A stretch of 6,494 bases of DNA from an uncultured beta proteobacterium (GTDB lineage: Bacteria; Pseudomonadota; Gammaproteobacteria; Burkholderiales; Burkholderiaceae_C). Every line of letters begins with the position of its first letter. Position 1 is the stretch's first letter. Both the position numbers and the translations under genes were made by a program. The stretch is from contig CAIYQF010000089.1 of assembly GCA_903928325.1 (NCBI GenBank), positions 1 through 6,494 of the forward strand. Reading direction: 5' to 3'. The notes under the pieces are model-generated. The model was not told the origin of the DNA. It saw nothing but the letters and a program-made list of their open reading frames with translations, and did no database searches. This document shows positions 1 to 5,476 of the stretch, in pieces.

Positions 1-1
1 C

Positions 2-277
2 TTTGCCTACGTGCGCCCGCATGATTTGGAGGTGCGGCGTTACCAGGTGGGCGATGCAGCGCAGGCGCCCCAGAGCGGCATCGCCGCCAAGCTGTTGCGC
101 GCCATAGTGGTGGGGCCCACCGCGCGCTTGGAACTCGCGCCGCTCGAAGGCGCGGCCAGTGGCAGCGCCGACATTGTGGAGGCCCACATCTCCGCGCAGC
201 AATTCCGCGAGATGGACTTCAAAGAAGGCGAGACCCTGGTCCTTACGCCACGCAAGGCGCGGGTGTTTGTGGCTTAA
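2..277 (+). CDS. cysA: C-terminal end of sulfate/thiosulfate ABC transporter ATP-binding protein (partial)
   Basis: Only the last 91 codons are present. The frame is open from base 2 and stops at TAA 275-277, so the gene begins left of the window. The fragment starts FAYVRPHDLEV, which resembles the 'VRPHD' entry into the regulatory (TOBE-like) domain of CysA-type ATPases. It ends with a beta-rich segment (FKEGETLVLTPRKARVFV) typical of that domain. The nucleotide-binding motifs (Walker A/B, LSGGQ) would lie upstream and cannot be seen. In the family, CysA is the cytoplasmic ATPase that powers sulfate/thiosulfate uptake with CysT/CysW and a periplasmic binding protein. It is convergent with the pyrimidine operon and shows no functional link to it. 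It could instead belong to a related ATPase (molybdate or another oxyanion), because only the C-terminal domain is available. Confidence 0.72.
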   Translation, partial: FAYVRPHDLEVRRYQVGDAAQAPQSGIAAKLLRAIVVGPTARLELAPLEGAASGSADIVEAHISAQQFREMDFKEGETLVLTPRKARVFVA

Positions 278-300
278 ACCCGCTGCGAAAACGCCCGTTC

Positions 301-342
301 AAACAATAAAAAAGGGGCTCAATCCGTTTGGCTGAACCCCTT
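301..342 (-). terminator. Intrinsic terminator of the minus-strand pyrimidine/ABC operon
   Basis: The arms AAGGGGCTCA (312-321) and TGAACCCCTT (333-342) form a 10-bp stem with one mismatch, around an 11-nt loop. Read on the minus strand, the stem is followed directly by a U-rich run (complement of the A-rich 301-313). This is the classic rho-independent layout. It lies about 50 bp past the stop codon of the binding-protein gene, so it closes the minus-strand operon. On the plus strand only TTGG follows the stem, so termination of the cysA-like gene here would be weak, although the structure sits between two convergent genes and might serve both. Confidence 0.85.
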
Positions 343-345
343 GGT

Positions 346-367
346 CGCTCCGGCGCCCTTTGGAGCG
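346..367. repeat. Short inverted repeat in the convergent intergenic gap
   Basis: CGCTCC (346-351) and GGAGCG (362-367) are perfect 6-bp complements separated by 10 nt. No T-run follows on either strand, so it is not a canonical intrinsic terminator. It may add to 3'-end folding of either convergent transcript, or it may be chance in GC-rich DNA. Confidence 0.3.
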
Positions 368-390
368 CGGCGCAAACGGTGTGAAAGCGC

Positions 391-1395
391 TTACTTGGTC
401 GAAGCTTCCCAGACAGCATGTGAGTACGCTGCTTTACCCGGGTCTTTCTTGATTACGGGTGAGCTGCCGCTGGACAAAAGCACTTTGACCGTGCGCTCGT
501 AGGCGGCGGGCTCCAGGTAGCCCATCTTGGCGGTGCCCGCGGTGGTAATCAGCTTGGCCACGTTTTCCATCTGGCGTTTTTGCACGGCTTCGTTGGCGCT
601 GCCTGAGGTGTCTGCCTTGACCACGATCTTGGCGGCTTCAGCCGGGTTTTTTACCGCGTCGTTCCAGCCCTTGAAGCTGGCTTTGAGAAACTTGGCCATG
701 CGCGCCACAAAGGCCGGGTCTTTCAGGTTGGACTCGAGCACGTACAGGCCGTCTTCCAGCGAGGCCACGCCTTCTTTTTCATAGAAGAAGGTGATCAGGT
801 CGCTCTCTTTGACGCCAGCGTCCACTACTTGCCAGTATTCGTTGTAAATCATGGTCGAGATACAGGCGGCTTGGTTTTGCAAGAGCGGGTCGACGTTAAA
901 GCCTTGTTTGAGGATCTTGATGTCGGTGTCGGTCTTGTAGCCGAGCTTGGACATCCAGTTCAAGAAGGGGTATTCGTTGCCGCCGTACCAGACGCCAAGG
1001 GTCTTGCCCTTGAGGTCTTTTGGGCTGTTGACGCCGCTGGACTTCTTGCAGGTCAGCATCAGGCCTGATTGGTTGAACACCTGGGCTATGTTGACCAGGG
1101 GCACACCGGCTTCGCGGGCGGCCAGGGCGTCGGGCATCCAGTTCACCACCACGTCGGCGGCTTTGCCCGCAATCACTTGCACGGGCGAAATGTCCGGGCC
1201 ACCGGCCTTGATGGTCACGTCCAGGCCCGCATCCTTGTAGTAGCCCTTGGCCTGGGCCACGTAGTAGCCGGCAAATTGGGCTTGGGGCAGCCACTTGAGT
1301 TGCACGATGACTTTTTCCTGGGCGCTGGCGGCAAAGCCGGTGACGGCCAGCAGGCTGGCGAGCAGCGTTTTGGTTAACTTGGAACGCAGAATCAT
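391..1395 (-). CDS. Periplasmic substrate-binding protein of ABC importer, NMT1/THI5 (SsuA/ThiY-like) family
   Basis: This 334-residue protein would capture the transported solute in the periplasm and deliver it to the two permeases encoded upstream. Residues 1-25 are a standard Sec signal peptide: basic RSKLTK, a hydrophobic core, and an A-S-A cleavage site before Q26. The mature protein begins with the family hallmark VQLKWLPQAQFAGYYVA (about 31-47), followed by GYYKDAGLDV, as in NMT1-like proteins that bind pyrimidine-type or other small organic ligands. Aromatic residues that could line the pocket include W35, W86, W136 and Y137. There are two cysteines in the mature chain, C116 and C178, which could form a disulfide (inference). 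The ATG at 1395 is supported by AGGAG six bases upstream. It is the last gene of the operon, separated from permease 2 by about 100 bp containing a hairpin, and is followed by a strong terminator. From its neighbours the ligand is probably a pyrimidine or cyclic ureide. Family members also bind thiamine precursors, riboflavin, sulfonates or nitrate, so the ligand is not proven. Confidence 0.88.
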   Translation of the reverse strand: MILRSKLTKTLLASLLAVTGFAASAQEKVIVQLKWLPQAQFAGYYVAQAKGYYKDAGLDVTIKAGGPDISPVQVIAGKAADVVVNWMPDALAAREAGVPLVNIAQVFNQSGLMLTCKKSSGVNSPKDLKGKTLGVWYGGNEYPFLNWMSKLGYKTDTDIKILKQGFNVDPLLQNQAACISTMIYNEYWQVVDAGVKESDLITFFYEKEGVASLEDGLYVLESNLKDPAFVARMAKFLKASFKGWNDAVKNPAEAAKIVVKADTSGSANEAVQKRQMENVAKLITTAGTAKMGYLEPAAYERTVKVLLSSGSSPVIKKDPGKAAYSHAVWEASTK

Positions 1396-1401
1396 GGATT
1401 T

Positions 1402-1406
1402 CTCCT
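1402..1406 (-). promoter_or_regulatory. Ribosome binding site of the binding-protein gene
   Basis: AGGAG on the minus strand lies 6 nt before the ATG at 1395-1393. It is a strong, well-spaced Shine-Dalgarno site. It fixes the start and suggests independent, efficient initiation, unlike the coupled permease genes upstream. Confidence 0.75.
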
Positions 1407-1424
1407 AGGGTTGAAAAGGCAGGG

Positions 1425-1453
1425 AACAAAAAGCGCACCCTTCAGGGTACGCC
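1425..1453 (-). terminator. Terminator-like hairpin with U-tract before the binding-protein gene (possible attenuator or processing element)
   Basis: On the minus-strand RNA, GCGUACCC (1452-1445) pairs with GGGUGCGC (1440-1433) around a UGAA loop. That is 8 bp including one U-G wobble, with a possible ninth G-U pair outside. The 3' arm runs straight into UUUUUGUU (1432-1425). The structure lies about 43 nt after the permease 2 stop and 30 nt before the binding-protein start. By shape it is a modest intrinsic terminator. Only about 30 nt remain for a separate promoter downstream, so complete termination would silence the next gene. Partial attenuation or an mRNA processing/stability hairpin is more likely. 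Confidence 0.5.
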
Positions 1454-1495
1454 GGGGAAGCAAAGAGGGCAAGGGGTGCAAACACGGGTGGCGGC

Positions 1496-2464
1496 TTATT
1501 TTTTGCCCCGGATCGACGGGTGCCAAAAGGCCGCGCGCCGCTCCCAAGCCGCCAGCAGCGCGTAGGCCACTGAGCCGGTTACGGCCGACACGGTCACGGC
1601 CGCCCACACCAGAGGCATATTCATGCGCGTGGCTTCGGTGCTGATGCGAAAGCCCAGGCCCGAGGTGGGTGAGCCAAAAAACTCGGCCACGATGGCGCCG
1701 ATCAGTGCCAGCGTGGCGTTGATCTTGAGCGCCGAAAACACAAAGGGCAGCGCCGAGGGCAGGCGCAGCGACCACAGGGTGCGGCCATAGCTGGCGGCGT
1801 AGCTGTGCATCAGCTCGCGCTCCAGCCGGTCTGCGGCCTTCAGGCCCGCCAGCGTGGACACCAGCATGGGGAAAAACGTCATCAGCACCACCACCGCCGC
1901 CTTGGATGGCCAGTCAAAGCCAAACCACATCACCGCAATAGGCGCCACGCCCACCAGCGGGATGGTGCTGGTCAACGAGGCAATAGGCAGCAGGCCGCGT
2001 TGCAAAAACGGCAGGCGGTCAATCGCCAGCGCCACGCCAAACCCCAGGCTGCAGCCCGTCAGCCAGCCCACCAGCACTGCCTTGACTACGGTTTGTACAA
2101 AGTCGCTGCCCAGCACCGGCAGGTGCTCTTGCAGCGACACCACGATCAGCCAGGGCGCGGGTAACAGCACGCGCGGCACGTCCAGCGCCACGGTGAGCAA
2201 CTGCCAAAAGTAGACGATCCACACGCCAAACACTGCTGCCGTGAGCAGCGGGTACCACCGGCTTCCATCCAATGCCGCCATGCGCTGGATGCCCAGCACT
2301 GCTAGTACCGCCAAGGCGCCAGTTGCGGCCCAAAACGGCGCGTCCTTGGGCGTGTCGGTGGTAGCCAGTCGGGAGAACAAAAAGTACCAGGCCAGTCCCA
2401 GGGCGGCAAGATTCCAAGCTGCGGCCAGCCCAGGGCGCTGAAGTGGGGTGGGGGCGGCGGTCAT
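1496..2464 (-). CDS. ABC transporter permease 2 (BPD_transp_1 / SsuC-like), with N-terminal membrane extension
   Basis: This 322-residue inner-membrane protein would form, with permease 1, the translocation channel of the importer. Residues 13-30 and 44-59 are hydrophobic stretches preceding the usual core, and a third is at about 73-96. The transport domain covers about 120-310. The EAA loop that docks on the ATPase is at 217-240 (E217, then the YAA and RLPSALP motifs); the usual loop glycine is replaced by A223. A downstream GAIVAEFFG...GLGFRI segment is typical of SsuC-like permeases. The open frame continues far upstream to 2992, but that part is a shadow of permease 1. The start at 2464 is chosen because it has GGAGG 5 nt upstream and overlaps the permease 1 stop as ATGA (4 bp), implying translational coupling. 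The protein is longer than typical single-domain permeases of this family (about 250-280 residues) because of the N-terminal segments. Confidence 0.9.
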   Translation of the reverse strand: MTAAPTPLQRPGLAAAWNLAALGLAWYFLFSRLATTDTPKDAPFWAATGALAVLAVLGIQRMAALDGSRWYPLLTAAVFGVWIVYFWQLLTVALDVPRVLLPAPWLIVVSLQEHLPVLGSDFVQTVVKAVLVGWLTGCSLGFGVALAIDRLPFLQRGLLPIASLTSTIPLVGVAPIAVMWFGFDWPSKAAVVVLMTFFPMLVSTLAGLKAADRLERELMHSYAASYGRTLWSLRLPSALPFVFSALKINATLALIGAIVAEFFGSPTSGLGFRISTEATRMNMPLVWAAVTVSAVTGSVAYALLAAWERRAAFWHPSIRGKK

Positions 2465-3369
2465 GCGCGCCTCCGGGGTCCGAGTACAGTGGCTTCCAGT
2501 GCCGCCATGGCCGCGGTCAAGGCCAGACCCAGTAGCGCCGACATCACCAGTGCCGACCAGATTTGCACCGTTTGCCCGTAGTAGGAGCCCGTAAGCAGGC
2601 GCGCGCCCAAACCGGCTTGTGCGCCGGTGGGCAATTCGGCCACCATGGCGCCCACCAGCCCTGCGGCAATACCCACGCGCAGCGCGGGAAACAAAAATGG
2701 CAGTGCGGCGGGCAGGCGCAGCATCCAAAGTGCCTGCCAGTGCGTGGCAGCATAGGTGTGCATCATCTCGGTCTCTATCACCTGGGGCGAACGCAGCCCC
2801 TGCACCATCGCAACGGTGACCGGAAAAAAGCACAAGTACATGGCAATCACCGCTTTGGGCGCCACGCCGGCAAAGCCCATGCTGCCCAAAATCACCAGTA
2901 CGATGGGCGCAATGGCCAGCACCGGCACCGACTGCGAAGCCACGATCCAGGGCAGCAGCGCCCGGTCCAGCGTGCGTGAATGCACGATGCATACCGACAA
3001 CACCAAGCCCAGCAGCGTGCCCATGGCAAAGCCCACCAGCGTACTTTGGCCGGTCACGGCCACATGGAACAGCAGGTTGCGCGGCGAGTCCAGCGGCCAG
3101 TCCACCAGGCTGCTGTACAGGTCCAGCGCCACTTGGTGGGGCGCTGGCAGCACCGGGCGCTGCATGGCCAGGGTGGCGTCCACCAGCTCGCGCCAGCCCC
3201 AGGGACCTTTGGGTTCGAGCACGCGCTCAATGGCGCCGGGCGCGTTCAGGTAAATGGTCAGCGCATACCAGCCGATCAGCATAGCCGCCAAAATCACCAC
3301 GATGGGCAGGCCCTGCGACTGCAGGCGCGCCCCCCAAGACGCGGGGGGGGCGCTAGTCGTGGTGGCCAT
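2461..3369 (-). CDS. ABC transporter permease 1 (BPD_transp_1 / SsuC-like)
   Basis: This 302-residue inner-membrane protein is the first of two non-identical permeases of the importer. A membrane segment at about 21-42 is followed by a roughly 55-residue, proline-rich, probably periplasmic loop. The transport core then covers about 98-295. The EAA loop is at 201-224: E201 is kept, the conserved glycine is A207, and the loop ends in RLPAALP. AMVAELP...GLGARLL (about 241-259) matches the post-EAA region of the family. The open frame runs on upstream to 3633 but there it is antiphase to the ATPase gene. The ATG at 3369 is preferred: GAGG lies 9 nt upstream, it gives a normal N-terminus (MATTTSAPP), and it overlaps the ATPase end by 17 bp. 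A run of eight C (coding strand) and a perfect G/C hairpin lie within codons 6-15. An in-frame TTG two codons upstream is a less likely start. Confidence 0.9.
   Translation of the reverse strand: MATTTSAPPASWGARLQSQGLPIVVILAAMLIGWYALTIYLNAPGAIERVLEPKGPWGWRELVDATLAMQRPVLPAPHQVALDLYSSLVDWPLDSPRNLLFHVAVTGQSTLVGFAMGTLLGLVLSVCIVHSRTLDRALLPWIVASQSVPVLAIAPIVLVILGSMGFAGVAPKAVIAMYLCFFPVTVAMVQGLRSPQVIETEMMHTYAATHWQALWMLRLPAALPFLFPALRVGIAAGLVGAMVAELPTGAQAGLGARLLTGSYYGQTVQIWSALVMSALLGLALTAAMAALEATVLGPRRRA
2470..2474 (-). promoter_or_regulatory. Ribosome binding site of permease 2, inside the permease 1 gene
   Basis: GGAGG on the minus strand lies 5 nt before the ATG at 2464-2462. It is carried by the CGG-AGG arginine codons at the end of permease 1. 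It decides the start of permease 2 and fits reinitiation at the ATGA overlap. Confidence 0.7.
3327..3353 (-). repeat. Perfect all-G/C inverted repeat (hairpin) at the ATPase/permease 1 junction
   Basis: GCGCCCCCC (3327-3335) and GGGGGGCGC (3345-3353) are exact reverse complements, giving a 9-bp stem of only G-C pairs around a 9-nt loop. On the minus-strand RNA it starts at the last base of the ATPase stop codon (TAG, 3355-3353), 16 nt after the A of the permease 1 start. No U-tract follows, so it is not an intrinsic terminator. Its position suggests a role in translational coupling, or it may be a by-product of G/C homopolymers in coding DNA (inference). Confidence 0.6.
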
Positions 3370-4153
3370 CGGCAAGCGCCTCGCGCACCGCGTGCGCCAT
3401 TTCCATGAATTCGACCGAGTCCCGCAGGCCCAGGTGGCGCTCGTTGGGCAGGGTGGAGCGGATAGTGCGCACAATGCGCCCGGGCCGGGGCGACATGACC
3501 ACGATGCGCGTGGACAAATATACGGCCTCGGCAATCGAATGGGTGACAAACACCACGGTGCGCCGTTCCCGCTGCCAAAGCTGCTGCAACTGCTCGTTAA
3601 GCCGGTCGCGGGTGATTTCGTCCAGCGCGCCAAAGGGCTCGTCCATCATCAAAATGCGCGGCTCAAACGACAGTGCTCGCGCAATCGAGGCGCGCTGCTG
3701 CATGCCGCCTGAGAGCTGCCAGGGGAATTTGGACTCAAAACCCGTCAGGCCCACGCGCGCGAGTTGCTCGCGGGCAATCGCCTCACATTCGGCGCCCGGT
3801 CGGCCCTGGATTTGCAAGGGCAGTTTGACGTTGCCCAGCACCGTGCGCCACGGAAACAGCGCCGGGGCCTGGAACACATAGCCGTAAGCGCGCGCCAGCC
3901 GCGCGTCGTGGGGCGAGACACCGTTGACCAGCACGCTGCCGCTGGTGATGTGCTCCAGGTCGGCGATCACCCGCAAGAGCGTGGTTTTGCCGCAGCCCGA
4001 GGGGCCGATCAGCGAAACAAATTCGCCCGGTTCAATGGCCAAGTCTACGTTGGAGAGCGCATGCACCGGCGCGGTATGCGGGTTGTAAATCAGCGACGCG
4101 TCGCGCACGTCGACGGCCAAGTGGGGTGGCTTTGTTGCCGGGTCCTGGGTCAT
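3353..4153 (-). CDS. ABC transporter ATP-binding protein (SsuB/TauB-like, nitrate/sulfonate/pyrimidine-type importer)
   Basis: This 266-residue cytoplasmic ATPase would drive the importer made with the two permeases and the binding protein. All nucleotide-binding motifs are intact: Walker A GPSGCGKTT (50-58), Q-loop Q95 in VFQAPALFPWRTV, signature LSGGMQQR (147-154), Walker B ILMMDE (167-172), D-loop ALD (176-178) and switch histidine H205 in VTHS. FQAPALFPWRTVLGNV and EPFGALDEITRDRLNEQL are typical of the SsuB/TauB group. There is no extra C-terminal regulatory domain, and the length is normal. The ATG at 4153 has a modest GAGAAG site 5 nt upstream and follows the hydrolase stop by 26 bp. 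The gene ends 17 bp inside the permease 1 gene. The substrate cannot be told from the ATPase alone; the flanking enzymes point to a pyrimidine or cyclic ureide. Confidence 0.95.
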   Translation of the reverse strand: MTQDPATKPPHLAVDVRDASLIYNPHTAPVHALSNVDLAIEPGEFVSLIGPSGCGKTTLLRVIADLEHITSGSVLVNGVSPHDARLARAYGYVFQAPALFPWRTVLGNVKLPLQIQGRPGAECEAIAREQLARVGLTGFESKFPWQLSGGMQQRASIARALSFEPRILMMDEPFGALDEITRDRLNEQLQQLWQRERRTVVFVTHSIAEAVYLSTRIVVMSPRPGRIVRTIRSTLPNERHLGLRDSVEFMEMAHAVREALADGHHD

Positions 4154-4179
4154 TCAAGCTTCTCGGTCGGGGTTTTTTT

Positions 4180-5433
4180 CTAAGTACCAGCGCGCTCCAG
4201 CATAGCGTGCAGCAGCACATTGCATCCCGCCGTGATGTGCTCAGGCTTGGCGTCCTCAATCTCGTTGTGGCTGATGCCGTCTTTGCAGGGAATAAAGATC
4301 ATGCCGCTGGAGGCCAGTTTGGCCATGTACACCGCGTCATGCCCGGCGCCCGAGACCACCGGCATGTTCGAGTACCCCAGTTTGGCCGCCGCGCGCGCCA
4401 CCGCGTCAATGCAATCGGCATGAAAGCCGATGGCCGAGTAGCTCGACACCAGTTCAATCTTCACGTCCAACCCGGTCTCGGTGGCTTTGCGAGCGGCAAA
4501 GGCCTTCACCTCGTCGGCCATCTGGTCCACCAAAGCGTCGGTGGCGTTGCGCAGGTCGATGCTGAACTTGACGCGCCCCGGTATCACATTGCGGCTGTTG
4601 GGATGCACTTGCACCATACCCACGGTGCCGCGCCCATGTGGCGCGTGGCGCAGGGCGGCGGCTACCACCTCTTGCATGATGTGGGTGGCCACCTGCATGG
4701 CGTCGCGGCGCAGCGCCATGGGCGTGGGGCCAGCATGCGCTTCCATGCCGGTCACAGTGCAGTCAAACCAGCGAATACCCAGCACGCCTTGCACCACGCC
4801 GATGGTCACGTCGTTGTCCTCGAGCACCGGCCCTTGCTCAATATGCGTCTCAAAATACGCTCCAATCGGGTGGTCGCCGGGTTCTTGCTCGCCCACATAG
4901 CCAATGCGCGCCAGCTCCGCGCCCACGGTCTTGCCCTCGGTGTCGGTGGCCGCATACGCGTGCTCCAACGTGAAAGCCTTGGCAAACACGCCCGAGCCCA
5001 TCATCACGGGCACAAAGCGCGAACCCTCTTCGTTGGTCCAAAACGCCACTTCAATCGGCGCCTCGGTCTCGATGCCAAGGTCGTTGAGGGTGCGCACCAC
5101 TTCAATGCCCGCCAGCACGCCGTAGTTGCCATCAAACTTGCCGCCCGTGGGCTGGGTGTCGATGTGGCTGCCGGTCATGATCGGCGGCAGGCTGTTGTTG
5201 CGCCCGGCGCGGCGCATAAAGCCGTTGCCGATTTTGTCGATGGTCACCGTCATCCCGGCCTCGCGCGCCCAGCGGGTGACCAGGTCGCGGCCTTGCTTGT
5301 CCAGGTCGGTGAGCGTTAAGCGGCAGACGCCACCTTTTTGAGTCGCGCCGATTTGGGCCAGTTCCATCAGCGACGCCCACAGGCGCTCGCCGTTGATGCG
5401 AAGGGTGGAAATATCCACGGTGGTTGCAGTCAT
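4180..5433 (-). CDS. Zn-dependent N-carbamoyl-amino-acid amidohydrolase, M20 family (probable beta-ureidopropionase)
   Basis: This 417-residue cytoplasmic enzyme is predicted to hydrolyse N-carbamoyl-beta-alanine (or N-carbamoyl-beta-aminoisobutyrate) to the amino acid, CO2 and ammonia, the last step of reductive pyrimidine breakdown. The HyuC/allantoate-amidohydrolase pattern of binuclear metal ligands is visible: H90 in GSHIDTQPTGGKFDG, D101, E135/E136 in TNEEGSRF, H197 in ETHIEQGP and H389 in SHNE. H233 in MEAHAGPTPM and N282/R286 in NSRNVIPGR fit the substrate site contributed by the dimerisation (lid) domain at about 220-330. GAGHDA (363-368) is also typical. The length is normal for the family. 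The ATG at 5433 has AAGGA 7 nt upstream. The gene follows dihydropyrimidinase by 43 bp, which favours beta-ureidopropionase. Family relatives act on L-N-carbamoyl-amino acids (hydantoin use) or allantoate, so specificity is inferred from context. Confidence 0.92.
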   Translation of the reverse strand: MTATTVDISTLRINGERLWASLMELAQIGATQKGGVCRLTLTDLDKQGRDLVTRWAREAGMTVTIDKIGNGFMRRAGRNNSLPPIMTGSHIDTQPTGGKFDGNYGVLAGIEVVRTLNDLGIETEAPIEVAFWTNEEGSRFVPVMMGSGVFAKAFTLEHAYAATDTEGKTVGAELARIGYVGEQEPGDHPIGAYFETHIEQGPVLEDNDVTIGVVQGVLGIRWFDCTVTGMEAHAGPTPMALRRDAMQVATHIMQEVVAAALRHAPHGRGTVGMVQVHPNSRNVIPGRVKFSIDLRNATDALVDQMADEVKAFAARKATETGLDVKIELVSSYSAIGFHADCIDAVARAAAKLGYSNMPVVSGAGHDAVYMAKLASSGMIFIPCKDGISHNEIEDAKPEHITAGCNVLLHAMLERAGT

Positions 5434-5440
5434 ATTGGTT

Positions 5441-5445
5441 TCCTT
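5441..5445 (-). promoter_or_regulatory. Ribosome binding site of the amidohydrolase gene
   Basis: AAGGA on the minus strand lies 7 nt before the ATG at 5433-5431. It sits in the 43-bp gap after the dihydropyrimidinase stop and supports this start. I see no convincing promoter or terminator in the gap. Confidence 0.65.
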
Positions 5446-5476
5446 AATCTGATTGGGTGACGTGGAAAAACAAACA

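Noticed and set aside
896..1438. Minus-strand open frame of 180 codons overlapping the binding-protein gene
   Set aside because: It is a frame-shifted shadow of the binding-protein gene: Arg/Gln/Pro-rich with no domain or membrane features.
2465..2992. N-terminal extension of permease 2 frame beyond the ATG at 2464
   Set aside because: The added 176 residues are low-complexity Ala/Gly/Arg/His and overlap the middle of permease 1 in another frame. The internal ATG has a strong ribosome site and an ATGA overlap.
3370..3633. N-terminal extension of permease 1 frame into the ATPase gene
   Set aside because: The translation is rich in Cys, Trp, Arg, Ser and Pro, with no family match, and is antiphase to the conserved ATPase C-terminus.
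4171..4179. T-run (A7 in the minus-strand RNA) after the amidohydrolase stop as a terminator or slippery site
   Set aside because: There is no stem before it on the plus strand, and on the minus strand it follows the stop codon. It is neither an intrinsic terminator nor a useful frameshift site.
4126..5319. Long plus-strand open frame (397 codons) across the amidohydrolase gene
   Set aside because: It lies opposite a clearly conserved M20 enzyme. Its product is rich in His, Gly, Arg and Ala with no recognisable domain, as expected for an antisense shadow of a GC-rich gene.
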